Origin: Kushneria phosphatilytica
GTDB lineage: Bacteria > Pseudomonadota > Gammaproteobacteria > Pseudomonadales > Halomonadaceae
NCBI RefSeq assembly: GCF_008247605.1
Contig: NZ_CP043420.1
Span: forward strand, 1,984,001 to 2,048,000
Direction: 5' to 3'
DNA length: 64,000 nucleotides
Under the pieces are notes generated by a model, which saw nothing but the letters and a program-made list of their open reading frames with translations, was not told the DNA's origin and ran no database searches. Position numbers and translations under genes: made by a program. Of this stretch, positions 29,075-37,429 are shown one piece after another (position 1 is the stretch's first letter; each line of letters opens with the position of its first letter).

Positions 29075-29471
29075 CTTCTACCCTCCATGCCAATTCAGGG
29101 GTTGCTTTCACACGACGAACGCCGTTCTGCGTGATCGAGAACACTGAACCAGCCCAAACGACCCCCATGGTGTTGCCGATTTCGCCCTCGAACATCACCA
29201 TGTCGCCGCGCTGAGCTTTTGTGACCGGCACACGCTCAAAGTAGGCATCACACGCCTTTTCCAAGCTCCCGTGAATTTCAGTTAACTTTCGCTTAGCGCC
29301 AATCTCGGTTGTGTAATGTCCTCGGTACTTCTCAGCCGGGTCGATACCGCAGACAGCGATGCAACAGTCGGCCGCAAACGTACAGCAGTCGTTCTCACCC
29401 CACGAAAAAGCCGCCTCGTGGGCGGCTTGAATCGCGTCGTAAAGCTTTTGAGGCCAGTTCATACTTCTCAT
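29067..29471 (-). CDS. Tail tip NlpC-like peptidase/assembly protein
   Basis: 134 residues of the DUF6950/NlpC-like type: GENDCCTFAADC holds the putative nucleophile Cys, and GDMVMF and TMGVVWAG follow in the order seen in lambda K-type or GTA gp14-like proteins. The canonical His of NlpC proteins is not obvious, so catalysis is uncertain. It sits directly before the J-like gene as expected. A second start at 29462 is possible. Confidence 0.7.
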   Translation of the reverse strand: MRSMNWPQKLYDAIQAAHEAAFSWGENDCCTFAADCCIAVCGIDPAEKYRGHYTTEIGAKRKLTEIHGSLEKACDAYFERVPVTKAQRGDMVMFEGEIGNTMGVVWAGSVFSITQNGVRRVKATPELAWRVEDG

Positions 29472-29473
29472 AA

Positions 29474-30076
29474 CTATCCCGGATACTCGAATGAAGGCGC
29501 ATCTTTTTCAGCGCCCCAATAGATAGGCCATTCGGACAATTGAGCAACGGCATAGAACAGGTCATCACCCGGATGCCGTGCCTTGTGATTCTCGTAGGTC
29601 CAACGTTCGGTGCCTTTACGCTGCCAATACGTCATCCGGTCGTTGATAGTGACCGTCACGGCGTTGGCACCGTCACCATTTCCGCTGTAATTGAAACTGG
29701 CAGCATCCATTTTTCCGCTGAAAAGAATGTCAGCCGAGTAGTCACCGGTTTCATCATCGATGGCAACAAGATAGACCTTGCCGTCTCTTCCTCGGCATCG
29801 ATCTTTCAATGTGCTTGACACAATCGAGGAATCGAGCCCCGAGAGAGTCAAATCAAGTGATGTAGGCGAATCTCCGCCCAACTCCTCCTTGGCTGGTTCG
29901 ATACTGCCAAACGACCCAACGCCCTGATATGTCCGACCGTCGATGGTGAGAACGCCGGTGCCCGAGTGAGCCAACGCTGGCGTATTCTGAAAATCGAGAT
30001 AGACGGCAAATACGATCCGCACCGTCTCTCGCGATAGCATGTCGACGACGCTATCGGAAAACGGGAATGACAACAT
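29474..30076 (-). CDS. Tail hub-like protein (DUF2163-like)
   Basis: 200 residues, beta-rich, with the segment HSGTGVLTIDGRTYQGVGSFGSIEP and a middle LDLTLSGLDSSIVS typical of tail hub proteins encoded just before the NlpC peptidase and the tip protein. Lambda L or GTA gp13 are positional equivalents. Function follows mainly from position. Confidence 0.6.
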   Translation of the reverse strand: MLSFPFSDSVVDMLSRETVRIVFAVYLDFQNTPALAHSGTGVLTIDGRTYQGVGSFGSIEPAKEELGGDSPTSLDLTLSGLDSSIVSSTLKDRCRGRDGKVYLVAIDDETGDYSADILFSGKMDAASFNYSGNGDGANAVTVTINDRMTYWQRKGTERWTYENHKARHPGDDLFYAVAQLSEWPIYWGAEKDAPSFEYPG

Positions 30077-30085
30077 GGTTAGCTC

Positions 30086-30685
30086 TCACTGCGTGATGAT
30101 TCGTTCGCGGCACTCAATCGTGCATGTCGATTTCGGCCCCAGTTCTCGGTTAATCGGGTTCGCCGCGTTTTTCAGGCGCATGACTGCATATGGGTCTGAG
30201 TAGTTGACCGCATCACCGCTGGCAGGCGCCTGGCGAATCCAGATATTGAGAGGTAGCGTCGCCAGGCCATCAGCATCCGACTCAACATCGTTCGTAATCT
30301 CGAACAGTTGGTCGTTGACCGTCACATAGTCACCACGTGACAGCACTTGAGTATTGGCCTGCCAACCACGAGTAGCCAAGGACCGAGAGTTTTGGCCGCC
30401 CCCGTCTACTGTGACCGTACCCAGGCCGCTGGGAGGTGTCCGCAGCCAGTCGCGCAGGCGGAAAAGTCCGGCCGGGCCGTTCAGACGCCCCAAAAACGAC
30501 GAGAGGATGCGCTCCTGAAACGGCTTGAGGCCGCGAAACGTTAATGTGCAATCCCAATAGTCGCCCGGGTATGTGGCGATCTGCTGGTGATTCGTCAGTG
30601 TTGAGGTGAATACCCGGGTGTTGTACTGAACGCCCCAGTCCATTGCCTGGGGGCACAGCTCCCGGGGCCAGTCTTCAATGGTCAT
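30086..30685 (-). CDS. Putative distal tail/tail tip protein
   Basis: 199 residues, rich in beta segments (WDCTLTFRGLKPFQERILSSFLGRLNG; FRLRDW). It starts ATGA-overlapped with the tape measure stop and precedes the hub-like gene, the place of a distal tail protein. I do not recognise a specific family by sequence. Confidence 0.55.
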   Translation of the reverse strand: MTIEDWPRELCPQAMDWGVQYNTRVFTSTLTNHQQIATYPGDYWDCTLTFRGLKPFQERILSSFLGRLNGPAGLFRLRDWLRTPPSGLGTVTVDGGGQNSRSLATRGWQANTQVLSRGDYVTVNDQLFEITNDVESDADGLATLPLNIWIRQAPASGDAVNYSDPYAVMRLKNAANPINRELGPKSTCTIECRERIITQ

Positions 30686-33600
30686 ACATCCAGCTCCCGG
30701 CGCAGCTTGCGGTTATTGCGAAAATCGTCATACACGCGACGGTAGCCACGTTCAGCGCCCTCTTGGGCCGCTGCACGTACCAGCTCCCGGTCATGTGAGG
30801 AGGAACCGTTCCCGACGCTAATATCCTGCTGGATGGACGGTACGGAAGACGGCATGGCGCCACCCGAGGGCAACGTCATTCGCCCGGTGGAAGGTGCCGA
30901 CTCCATACCCCCACGCCGGAACGATTCAATCGCAGGGATGCCGATACGATTGACATCATCCTGATTGAATACGTATTCGCCCTTGTGGACCGAGCCAGCG
31001 ACATCGTATTTACCCCCGTCGCCGGTATATCCACCCGACGCAAACAGTCCGGTATCCATACCCAAAGCTCTGACGCCTCCTAGGGCCACGGAAGCGCCGC
31101 CGCCGCCCGCTGAACCGGCAAGGCCCAGCATACTACCCAGACCGAGAGCGGCCTGCTGGGCTGTTATCCGTGCAGACTGGGCGATGATGGTGTCAGCGAA
31201 ATCGGAAAAGGAAATCTTCCCGTTCTTCACAAAGTTGGCGACGCTGCTTTCCCACGCATCGAACATGCCAGACATGAACGAATCAGCTTGTGACGCATGA
31301 TCGCGAATAATGCTCAGGTAGTTATCCCAGGAACGAGATACACCGTTTTCCCACTCACCGCGCATGGCATCGAGCCGATCATAGTATTCACGGTTCATCG
31401 CCAGCGCCTGATCACGAGCATCGCGAATCTGCTTTACCGCCTGCTGGTATTGGTCGGACCCGAATGCCGATTCCGGCGTTTCTTCGTTCAGGTCCGACAT
31501 ATACCCTTGGTAGTCGCGCATGATCTTACGTTGCGCTTCTATCTGCTCCTGAGCCCTGTCGCCCTGGTCAAATACGCTCAGCTCATCGTTTTGCTGTCGG
31601 CGACGCGATGACAGGTCCGACTGAACCGACGACTCGATCTGAGCCGAGCGCTCTTTCAATTGATTCAGCGCTTCCTGCTTATCGACCTGTTCCTGGAGCG
31701 TTTCGGACACAGCCAGCGCCCGGCGCAACTCTTCTTCGTTCTGCCGAAGGGAATCGTTATCGCCATTTTGTAGCTGCTCGTTGAGTTCGACCCGCTGCTT
31801 CTCAGCCCATGTCAGGTCGCCGTTGATCTTGACCTGCTGGCGCAACTCGGCATTGTGCTTAGAGATAGACTCCAGCATTTTCTCAGCGTCTGACCGGCCG
31901 GGATCAGAGCTGCTGTCCCCTGAATCACGAATCTGCTCGATTCTGTCGGCTACCTGTTGAGCGGCAACCTTGAACTGATCGTCGCCGTGCTGGTCATAGG
32001 CGTCGAGGTACTTCTGACGCTCCTGCTGAAGGCTGTTGATCCGCTGTTCAGTGGATTCGTACTCCTTCGCGTTTTCCGACAGCTTCAGATACTCTTGAGC
32101 TGCTTCACTCTGCGCCCTGGCTTTCTCGTTCTCTTGCTGACGAATGATCTTATTCGTGGCCTGCATCCCTTCAAGAATGCCCAGCTCCGTCTTAAGATCG
32201 CCGGTACGCCCAAAAAGCGAGTTCAATGCTCGGTCGCCGCCCAGGAAACCGCCCGACAACTGGTTCTGTAAAGACTGGGTACGGTCGCTATCGTTGCCGA
32301 TGCCCAGCGCCCCGGCCGCTGAACTCAGGTCTTCATTGATAGCGCTACTGACTCCGCCCCAAAAATCATTCCAGCCCGATTGCAAGCTATTCAGCAGACG
32401 GTCGACCGCGTTGAGATTATCAAGGACCTGCTTTGAAGCCTTGTCGCTGGCGTCACCCCACGCCTCCATGGCCTCCTGTACTGCCTGCTGCTTATTGCCC
32501 TGCTCAACGAGTCGCTGAATGTGCTGTGCGGTACTCTGGTCAAGAAAGTGATACTGAGAGTTCAGTTCCTGGAGCGCCGATACGGGGTCTTCTGCGATTT
32601 TGGCGTATTGAGAGACGAGGCTTTCTACTGACTCCCCTGTCGCCTGGTTCCTGAGCGCTACCGACTCGGCAACGGTGCCGATCTCACGGAACGAACGCTG
32701 CCCGGTGTTCGCCATCGAGGTAATCGCCTGCTTAGCGGCATCCGCGTTCCCCGTCTGATCTCCAATCCTCTCGGATAGCGCCTGAAGCTCTCCGGCGGTC
32801 GTGTTGGCGTAGTTGTTGGTAAGGGTCAGCGCTTGCTGAAACTCATCCTGTCGACTCGCGGCCGAGTAGATTGCTGCACCAAAGCCCGCAACCGCTGCCG
32901 CAGCAACAGTGAACGGGTTGACCATGCTGAGAACGTACTTCGCTGTCTCGCGCAGAGCCGTTCTGACATCCCCGAAGATGTCCTTGAGCTGGCCGCCCTG
33001 TTGCAACAGCACCTGCATGGGCGGCTGCCCCATCTGGAGAGATGTAGCAATATCGGTGAACTGCATCGGAAGCTGGCGAAGAGCTGCTTGCTGAGCCCGA
33101 GCCGTGGTCCCGAATTGCCCCATCACCTCGTCTGTCTGCGTTACCTCTTTGCGCATCTCACCGATGCGGGTCGAATACTCCTGATATCGTTCAGAGTCGA
33201 TCCGGTTATCGGCCATATGCCGATCCAGACGCCGCTGCATCTCGTCTAGTTCTCCGAGACGCGAGGTAGTCGGATCAATCTGCTTCACCAGGGCGTTGAA
33301 GTCCCTCTGCTGATCACGAGCCTCTTTCTCCATTCGCTGGAGTGAAGCAGTGGTACCATCCGCCTGCTTCCGCAGTCGTTCCAGCTCAGCAGCGTACGTC
33401 TGATACCCCTGCTGGCCGACGTTACCGGCCGCCATGGCCGCGTCCAGACGCTGCTGCTGATCATTGATCTGTTGTAGCTTTGTAGATACAGGGTCAAGCT
33501 CGCCGACCAATTTCTGGAAATCAGCACGAGACCCCATCCCGTTCATTTCCGAATTGGTACTCTGAATCTCATCCCTGAGCCCGACGAGTTGAGACCGCAT

Positions 33601-33858
33601 TGTGCGGAACGTCTCCCCCTCGTCCATATTCGGCATCTTGAGGTTGAAGTTTCCGCTCTCGAACGCTGTATCAAGGTCACGGATGGCCTTGTTGACCTGA
33701 TTGATCTTTGACGTTGCCGGGTTCAGTTTTTCAAAAGACTTGGCGGCCCTATTACTGAACTCTTCGGCTTTGCGCTCTGATCGCGTTAGCGACCTATCGA
33801 AACCGCCTGTGCTGGCTACCAAGTCGACCGTAAGCTGACCTATTTTACGTGTCGCCAT
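30682..33858 (-). CDS. Tape measure protein
   Basis: 1058 residues from the ATG at 33858 (GGAG five bases upstream). The frame is open to 33900, but those codons lie in a terminator repeat. Long Gln/Glu/Arg coiled coils, a phage minor tail domain around 270-330 (AALRQLPMQFTDIATSLQMG, IYSAASRQDEFQQAL), two hydrophobic stretches and a small Gly/Ala-rich C-terminal part are all usual for lambda H-type tape measures, which set tail length and travel with DNA into the host. At about 0.15 nm per residue the tail would be near 150-160 nm. Confidence 0.9.
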   Translation of the reverse strand: MATRKIGQLTVDLVASTGGFDRSLTRSERKAEEFSNRAAKSFEKLNPATSKINQVNKAIRDLDTAFESGNFNLKMPNMDEGETFRTMRSQLVGLRDEIQSTNSEMNGMGSRADFQKLVGELDPVSTKLQQINDQQQRLDAAMAAGNVGQQGYQTYAAELERLRKQADGTTASLQRMEKEARDQQRDFNALVKQIDPTTSRLGELDEMQRRLDRHMADNRIDSERYQEYSTRIGEMRKEVTQTDEVMGQFGTTARAQQAALRQLPMQFTDIATSLQMGQPPMQVLLQQGGQLKDIFGDVRTALRETAKYVLSMVNPFTVAAAAVAGFGAAIYSAASRQDEFQQALTLTNNYANTTAGELQALSERIGDQTGNADAAKQAITSMANTGQRSFREIGTVAESVALRNQATGESVESLVSQYAKIAEDPVSALQELNSQYHFLDQSTAQHIQRLVEQGNKQQAVQEAMEAWGDASDKASKQVLDNLNAVDRLLNSLQSGWNDFWGGVSSAINEDLSSAAGALGIGNDSDRTQSLQNQLSGGFLGGDRALNSLFGRTGDLKTELGILEGMQATNKIIRQQENEKARAQSEAAQEYLKLSENAKEYESTEQRINSLQQERQKYLDAYDQHGDDQFKVAAQQVADRIEQIRDSGDSSSDPGRSDAEKMLESISKHNAELRQQVKINGDLTWAEKQRVELNEQLQNGDNDSLRQNEEELRRALAVSETLQEQVDKQEALNQLKERSAQIESSVQSDLSSRRRQQNDELSVFDQGDRAQEQIEAQRKIMRDYQGYMSDLNEETPESAFGSDQYQQAVKQIRDARDQALAMNREYYDRLDAMRGEWENGVSRSWDNYLSIIRDHASQADSFMSGMFDAWESSVANFVKNGKISFSDFADTIIAQSARITAQQAALGLGSMLGLAGSAGGGGASVALGGVRALGMDTGLFASGGYTGDGGKYDVAGSVHKGEYVFNQDDVNRIGIPAIESFRRGGMESAPSTGRMTLPSGGAMPSSVPSIQQDISVGNGSSSHDRELVRAAAQEGAERGYRRVYDDFRNNRKLRRELDV

Positions 33859-33873
33859 ATAAACTCCGGGCAC

Positions 33874-33924
33874 AAAAAACCCGGCGCAACGGCCGGGCAT
33901 GAAAAACCCGGCGCAACGGCCGGG
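33874..33924 (-). terminator. Tandem duplicated terminators before the tape measure gene
   Basis: Two copies, 27 bp apart, of CCCGGC-CGTTGC-GCCGGG followed by T5-6 on the minus strand. They lie after the immunity gene and before the tape measure ribosome site. Confidence 0.85.
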
Positions 33925-33939
33925 TCTGTATGTTTGGTA

Positions 33940-34299
33940 TCAGGAACCTAGTAACTTATTCCTTTCCTGCTCGAACTGTTCTTCAGTTATCGCATTGTTA
34001 TCTCGCAACCTCGCCAGTCGCTCAACCTGTGAGTATTTATCGGGAGCTGACTCGGCATTCGATGCCTGGTTCGCTTCCTGTAACCACGAGGGGGTGGTCG
34101 TGGGTGTCCCGGAATCGGTAGAAGCCCAAACCAAAGCGACGACCCAGCCAATAAAGGTCCAGCCGGTCAATAAGTTCAGAACTGCGATAGCGCCCGAATT
34201 TTTATGATCCTTCCTGCTTGCGACGATTGTCGGAATGAAGTAAATAGCCGCCGCAACCACAAATATGACGAGACTGTAGACTCCGTCCATGTCCACCAT
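33940..34299 (-). CDS. Superinfection immunity-like membrane protein with SHOCT tail
   Basis: 119 residues from the ATG at 34299 (AGGG site upstream); the frame runs open to 34365. Two transmembrane helices: SLVIFVVAAAIYFIPTIVA and a segment around LNLLTGWTFIGWVVALVWA. Between them lies the YFIPT...RKDHKNSGAIAVLNLLTGWTFIGW block of the superinfection immunity family (PF14373, T4 Imm-like). The C-terminal ~30 residues (VERLARLRDNNAITEEQFEQ) are a SHOCT motif. Its likely role is blocking DNA entry of related phages during lysogeny. It is a moron within the tail operon, with its own promoter and two terminators. Confidence 0.82.
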   Translation of the reverse strand: MVDMDGVYSLVIFVVAAAIYFIPTIVASRKDHKNSGAIAVLNLLTGWTFIGWVVALVWASTDSGTPTTTPSWLQEANQASNAESAPDKYSQVERLARLRDNNAITEEQFEQERNKLLGS

Positions 34300-34336
34300 A
34301 TTTACCCTCGCTTGTTTCTTTATGTTACATATATAC

Positions 34337-34365
34337 ATAAAACCATACACAAAACAAGCAGTCAA
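34337..34365 (-). promoter_or_regulatory. Promoter of the superinfection immunity gene
   Basis: Minus strand TTGACT (34360-34365), 17-bp spacer, TTTTAT (34337-34342). The TGA in the -35 box is the stop codon of the upstream tail gene. The -10 region includes TATGGTTTTATGTA, shared with two other phage promoters. Confidence 0.7.
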
Positions 34366-34679
34366 GCGGCCTTCCGTAGCTCATTCAGAAATTCGTCAAA
34401 CGTAGCAGATTCAGTGTTATCCGGCGCTGACCACTGATGAGATGGTTCGGAAACCTCATGCGGCATGAAGTCCCCGGGAGATATATCACGATTGCCAGCC
34501 AGTCGATATACCGCTGCCAGCAAATAGGCGAAGCCTGTCTCCAATCGGCGCCCGGTATTGATCGACCCCCGTTTACGCAGATACCGAGCCCACATCAGAG
34601 TCTCCCGATATGTGAGCCGTTCCTTCGCCTCCGCGACTGTTCGCCCACCGACACCATTGAGCACCAACTCGCAAAACAT
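34362..34679 (-). CDS. Tail assembly chaperone C-terminal part (gpT-like), made by frameshift
   Basis: 105 residues from the first ATG, but the frame is open upstream to the slippery site at 34700-34706. A -1 shift there joins it to the gpG-like protein as GT (the junction reads EGKDITPTDEMFCEL). The T part (VAEAKERLTYRETLMWARYLRKRGSIN) resembles lambda-type tail assembly T proteins. In lambda only GT, not free T, is used with the tape measure during tail assembly. Separate initiation is therefore unlikely. Confidence 0.8.
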   Translation of the reverse strand: MFCELVLNGVGGRTVAEAKERLTYRETLMWARYLRKRGSINTGRRLETGFAYLLAAVYRLAGNRDISPGDFMPHEVSEPSHQWSAPDNTESATFDEFLNELRKAA

Positions 34680-34693
34680 CTCATCAGTGGGCG

Positions 34694-35065
34694 TTATGTC
34701 TTTCCCTCGTCGTCCTCTTCATCATTCTCATCGACAGGCGACCTCTCGACCTCATTCAACGCACTGCACAACGCCATCAGCAGGGACTGCTTGAATCGTT
34801 TAGCCGTGTTATAAGGGATCGCTGCGTGGTCCTGCATTCGTACCATCCGATGAACACGCCGAGCCATGAACGAACCATCACTGTCATCCTCCTCTCTACC
34901 GAGCTGAGCGGTGTTCAGGAAGATGTATTCATAGTCAGCAGCACTCATCTCTCGCTTGACGAATACCTGAAACTCCAGGGTCTCGTCACCGCTATCCCAT
35001 TGAACAGTCTTCTCTTCAAAGCCGTCGTCAATGGTACCTTTCCGTACAAGCTCTTCAAGATTCAT
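34694..35065 (-). CDS. Tail assembly chaperone gpG-like
   Basis: 123 residues between the tail tube gene and the tape measure, the fixed place of lambda G. It is acidic near its end (DENDEEDDEGKT), where the slippery heptamer lies four codons before the stop. G is made in excess and GT at a few percent in lambda; the same ratio control is inferred here. Confidence 0.82.
   Translation of the reverse strand: MNLEELVRKGTIDDGFEEKTVQWDSGDETLEFQVFVKREMSAADYEYIFLNTAQLGREEDDSDGSFMARRVHRMVRMQDHAAIPYNTAKRFKQSLLMALCSALNEVERSPVDENDEEDDEGKT
34700..34706 (-). promoter_or_regulatory. Programmed -1 ribosomal frameshift site
   Basis: Minus strand GGGAAAG in the phase G_GGA_AAG, identical to the lambda G/GT slippery heptamer. 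The -1 frame then stays open for the whole gpT-like part, and the 0-frame stop TAA comes 6 nt after the heptamer. Confidence 0.88.
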
Positions 35066-35082
35066 AATGTTACCTCTGTAGA

Positions 35083-35103
35083 AAGCGGGCCGAGGCCCGC
35101 TTC
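35083..35103 (-). terminator. Hairpin between tail tube and gpG genes
   Basis: AAGCGGGCC / GGCCCGCTT with a 3-nt loop, lying between the two genes. Few T follow on the minus strand, so it may be a weak terminator or an RNA-stabilising element that favours the tube mRNA. Confidence 0.55.
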
Positions 35104-35111
35104 ATGACCAA

Positions 35112-35621
35112 TTAACTACCAGAAGTAGAGCCCGAACCGGAATCCGTGTCCGCCGTCTTCGGGATCGCGTTAATCCGACCGGAAATCTGAGCCGATACAC
35201 TCGACTGAACAACGTCGTTCTGGTTAAACGTGAACGGATATTCGCTAATGTAGGCTTCAAAGCGAATCCAGGACCGGGTCTCCGGGAGCGTTACTGAAGC
35301 CGAATCCGACTCCAGCGACGGAGCCTCTGTGCCGTCAGACCAACCGACAAAGAAGTCCGTTTTATCACCCCTATCGTAGTGGTCGTACACAGCGATATGG
35401 GACTCATCCTGAAGGTCGGTATTGATAGTGAATGTAGCGGCTCCGGGAGTCCTGAGCCCCGCTTCATATTCACGATCCTGGTTTGCGAGGCAGGTTGTCT
35501 CAATCTGATCGCGAGGGGAGCTGATCCCGTCCAGAGAGTCGATGCAGCCGACTTCGACGATCTCGCCATTCTGTCGGTCGTGCATATAGAGTTGAGTGCC
35601 CTGCGTCTTAACGCCACTCAT
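35112..35621 (-). CDS. Major tail tube protein
   Basis: 169 residues, strong GGAGG site. Beta-rich with the pattern of lambda V/HK97 tube proteins: an N-terminal GTQLYMHD...IVEVGCIDSLDG, DQIETTCLANQDREY and AATFTINTD, and a Ser/Gly-rich tail. Its place between the connector genes and the G/GT pair, with strong translation signals and flanking hairpins, fits the abundant tube subunit. Confidence 0.8.
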   Translation of the reverse strand: MSGVKTQGTQLYMHDRQNGEIVEVGCIDSLDGISSPRDQIETTCLANQDREYEAGLRTPGAATFTINTDLQDESHIAVYDHYDRGDKTDFFVGWSDGTEAPSLESDSASVTLPETRSWIRFEAYISEYPFTFNQNDVVQSSVSAQISGRINAIPKTADTDSGSGSTSGS

Positions 35622-35646
35622 GGGCTTTCCTCCATATTTCAGGCAT

Positions 35647-35672
35647 AAAAAAGCCCGGCTCGATGGCCGGGC
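35647..35672 (-). terminator. Intrinsic terminator upstream of the tail tube gene
   Basis: Minus strand AGCCCGGC-CATCGA-GCCGGGCT followed by T6. It lies inside the late operon. Confidence 0.85.
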
Positions 35673-35696
35673 TGTTGGCGTTTATTGAAAGGCGGA

Positions 35697-36059
35697 TTAC
35701 CGAGGTACTATCCAGTCAACGTCGAATGAAAAACGCCAGTTACGGGTATCCTCGTCCCGCTCGTTGAGGTTGTATGAGGTGACGTATGCGGCACCTTCCA
35801 TCGCATGAATCAAAGCATCAGCCGCTTCATGAGCGGCCCCCTGATCCGAGGCGAAAACATCTATTTGTATTGTGAATCTATCTGTATCCGGGCGTTGAGC
35901 CAGATAGTTATAAGGCATCCCCGACGCAATCTGATGAGTAGCGTATGGCGTCGAGACCCCCTGCGGTGCTTCGGTAGGAAACAGACGAACCGGGTCTGTG
36001 CCCAGCACCGCAGTCACAGCACTTTTACCGGAACAGGTTTTGAAAACGGGTGGGTACAC
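35697..36059 (-). CDS. Tail terminator/completion protein (DUF3168-like)
   Basis: 120 residues starting at GTG (GGAG nine bases upstream). The N-terminal AVLGTDPVRLFPTEAPQGVSTPYATHQI and RFTIQIDVFASDQGAAHEAADAL match DUF3168/lambda U-type tail terminators that cap the tube. Gene order (after the gp10-like gene, before the tube) agrees. Confidence 0.75.
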   Translation of the reverse strand: MYPPVFKTCSGKSAVTAVLGTDPVRLFPTEAPQGVSTPYATHQIASGMPYNYLAQRPDTDRFTIQIDVFASDQGAAHEAADALIHAMEGAAYVTSYNLNERDEDTRNWRFSFDVDWIVPR

Positions 36060-36060
36060 G

Positions 36061-36507
36061 TCATATGCTCCGTTCGATGCTTCGTCTCATTTCTGCCACG
36101 AATGTCGAAAAAACCGACTCGACATTTTCATTCATGGCCGGGCGGAGAAAAGGTCGGGCTCGACTGCGACCTGTACCGAACTCAACGAAACGCCAGTACG
36201 TGACTTTACCGGCTTCCTTGTCGCCTTTTCGGTAGCGAGCACCACCGCGCACCCCCACTCGTGCCGACATGTTGCCGGTCTTGCGATCAATACCCGTGTT
36301 CAAGATTATGTGGTCGGCGATGTTCAATGGGGTTCGAGGGTCATCAATACGCTCAGCGTTTTCCCTGGCGTCACGCTTAATCAGGTCCATTGATCGGCGC
36401 ATGGACGGCCGCAACGCCTTCTCCTGCATTGACCCAGGAAGTCGTTTGAACTCCCGGGAAATCTGAGAGAGCCCCTTGATAGAAAACGAAACGCTTTCAC
36501 TCGGCAT
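36061..36507 (-). CDS. HK97 gp10-like tail completion protein
   Basis: 148 residues from the ATG at 36507, overlapping the end of the upstream adaptor gene; a G-rich run lies 7 bases before. The frame reads open to 36618 but without sense there. Features are a basic helical N-terminus, RVGVRGGARYRK and WRFVEFGTGRSRARPFLRPA, the hallmark W.FvEfGT....arPFlrPA of the HK97-gp10/lambda Z family. Confidence 0.85.
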   Translation of the reverse strand: MPSESVSFSIKGLSQISREFKRLPGSMQEKALRPSMRRSMDLIKRDARENAERIDDPRTPLNIADHIILNTGIDRKTGNMSARVGVRGGARYRKGDKEAGKVTYWRFVEFGTGRSRARPFLRPAMNENVESVFSTFVAEMRRSIERSI

Positions 36508-36847
36508 CATCGGCCCCCCTGCTGACAGGGAGCGTGACGTACTCCATACCGGAATCCTCGTCCGGCAACTGCCCCTCGATGTTGTAAATGTGCCGCTCAC
36601 CACGACGAGTATGAACAACCCGCATTGTCGGCTTGATGCCCGGTCGCCAGCGGATAACCACCCGCGCTGTAACCTGCGAGCTGACCGCTTGCGATGCGAC
36701 GAACTCCCGGGCGCTCAAAGGCTCAATCGAAGCCGGTACGTTTCCCCAGCGGACCGCCCAGGATTCTTCCATGGCTCCCGTTTCCGGGTTCTGAGTCATC
36801 TGTTTTTCTTCTATATTGACCCTGTGGCTGAGTTTCCCGGCTCGCAT
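36497..36847 (-). CDS. Head closure (head-tail adaptor) protein
   Basis: 116 residues of the SPP1 gp16 / head-tail joining type: MRAGKLSHRVNIEEKQ...GAMEESWAVRWGNVPASIEPLSAREF is the usual opening (Aga.L.hRv.iq......G.....W....n.wA.i.p). It joins the portal-connector complex to the tail. Confidence 0.82.
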   Translation of the reverse strand: MRAGKLSHRVNIEEKQMTQNPETGAMEESWAVRWGNVPASIEPLSAREFVASQAVSSQVTARVVIRWRPGIKPTMRVVHTRRGERHIYNIEGQLPDEDSGMEYVTLPVSRGADDAE

Positions 36848-36852
36848 TGGCC

Positions 36853-37080
36853 TTACTCCGCGAGATAACCCGCAGCCCGGAGGCTAGCGAGTAATGCGTT
36901 GAACTGAGCGGTCACATCACTACCGTCGCTGGAAGCATCAGCTACCGCTTCAGCCGGGTCTTTACCTGAAACTTCAAGGCCGGTTACAGTGCCGCCATCT
37001 TCCACTTCAAGCACCCCACCATTACCGATAACCAGTCGCTGACCGCCTTCTGTCGTATGTACTGCTGGCTGCTGTGCCAT
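36853..37080 (-). CDS. Small head fibre-like protein
   Basis: 75 residues from the ATG at 37080 (AGGAG seven bases upstream). It has AVADASSDGSDVTAQFNALLASLRAAGYLAE at the end, the C-terminal pattern of phage head fibre/decoration proteins, and a Val/Gly-rich beta part before it. Its start overlaps the connector gene by 59 bp. Role in capsid decoration is inferred. Confidence 0.6.
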   Translation of the reverse strand: MAQQPAVHTTEGGQRLVIGNGGVLEVEDGGTVTGLEVSGKDPAEAVADASSDGSDVTAQFNALLASLRAAGYLAE

Positions 37081-37393
37081 CTTCATCTCCTTTACGGTGT
37101 GCCCAGTCACGATCTGCCCACAGCAGATTCTCCGCCGTAGGGTTCGTATACGCTGAGTTCTCGAACTGAGCCTCGCGATTGGCGAACAGGTCGCCCAGGA
37201 CCAGCAACATCGCTGCCTTGAAGTTGCGAGACAGTGCGTCTGCGCTGTCCTGATTCGGGTTGTCGCAATACCAGAGGCACCAATCGAGCGCTGCTCCGGC
37301 ATACAGGGAGATCAACTCGTCCTCAGCGTCATGATCCAGACGTAGATGGGCCTTCATGGTGTCGAGAGACACCACCTGAGTCGGTTCAATCAT
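37022..37393 (-). CDS. Head-tail connector protein (HK97 gp6-like)
   Basis: 123 residues, helical, with MIEPTQVVSLDTMKAHLRLDHDAEDELISLYAGAAL, the typical N-terminus of gp6-like connectors (vsLeeaKaHLRvd...EDalI..yi.AA). It forms the adaptor ring under the portal. Confidence 0.85.
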   Translation of the reverse strand: MIEPTQVVSLDTMKAHLRLDHDAEDELISLYAGAALDWCLWYCDNPNQDSADALSRNFKAAMLLVLGDLFANREAQFENSAYTNPTAENLLWADRDWAHRKGDEDGTAASSTYDRRRSATGYR

Positions 37394-37400
37394 GAGCTAT

Positions 37401-37422
37401 AGAGGGCGGTCGCCCGCCCTCT
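37401..37422 (-). other. Hairpin after the capsid gene
   Basis: AGAGGGCGG / CCGCCCTCT perfect stem between the major capsid and connector genes, without a T-run; likely an mRNA 3'-stabilising or weak terminator structure. Confidence 0.6.
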
Positions 37423-37429
37423 CCTACGG

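Noticed and set aside
29397..29421. Hairpin AAGCCGCC/GGGCGGCTT as a terminator
   Set aside because: Lies in the middle of the peptidase coding sequence, near its 5' end, with no T-run on the late strand.
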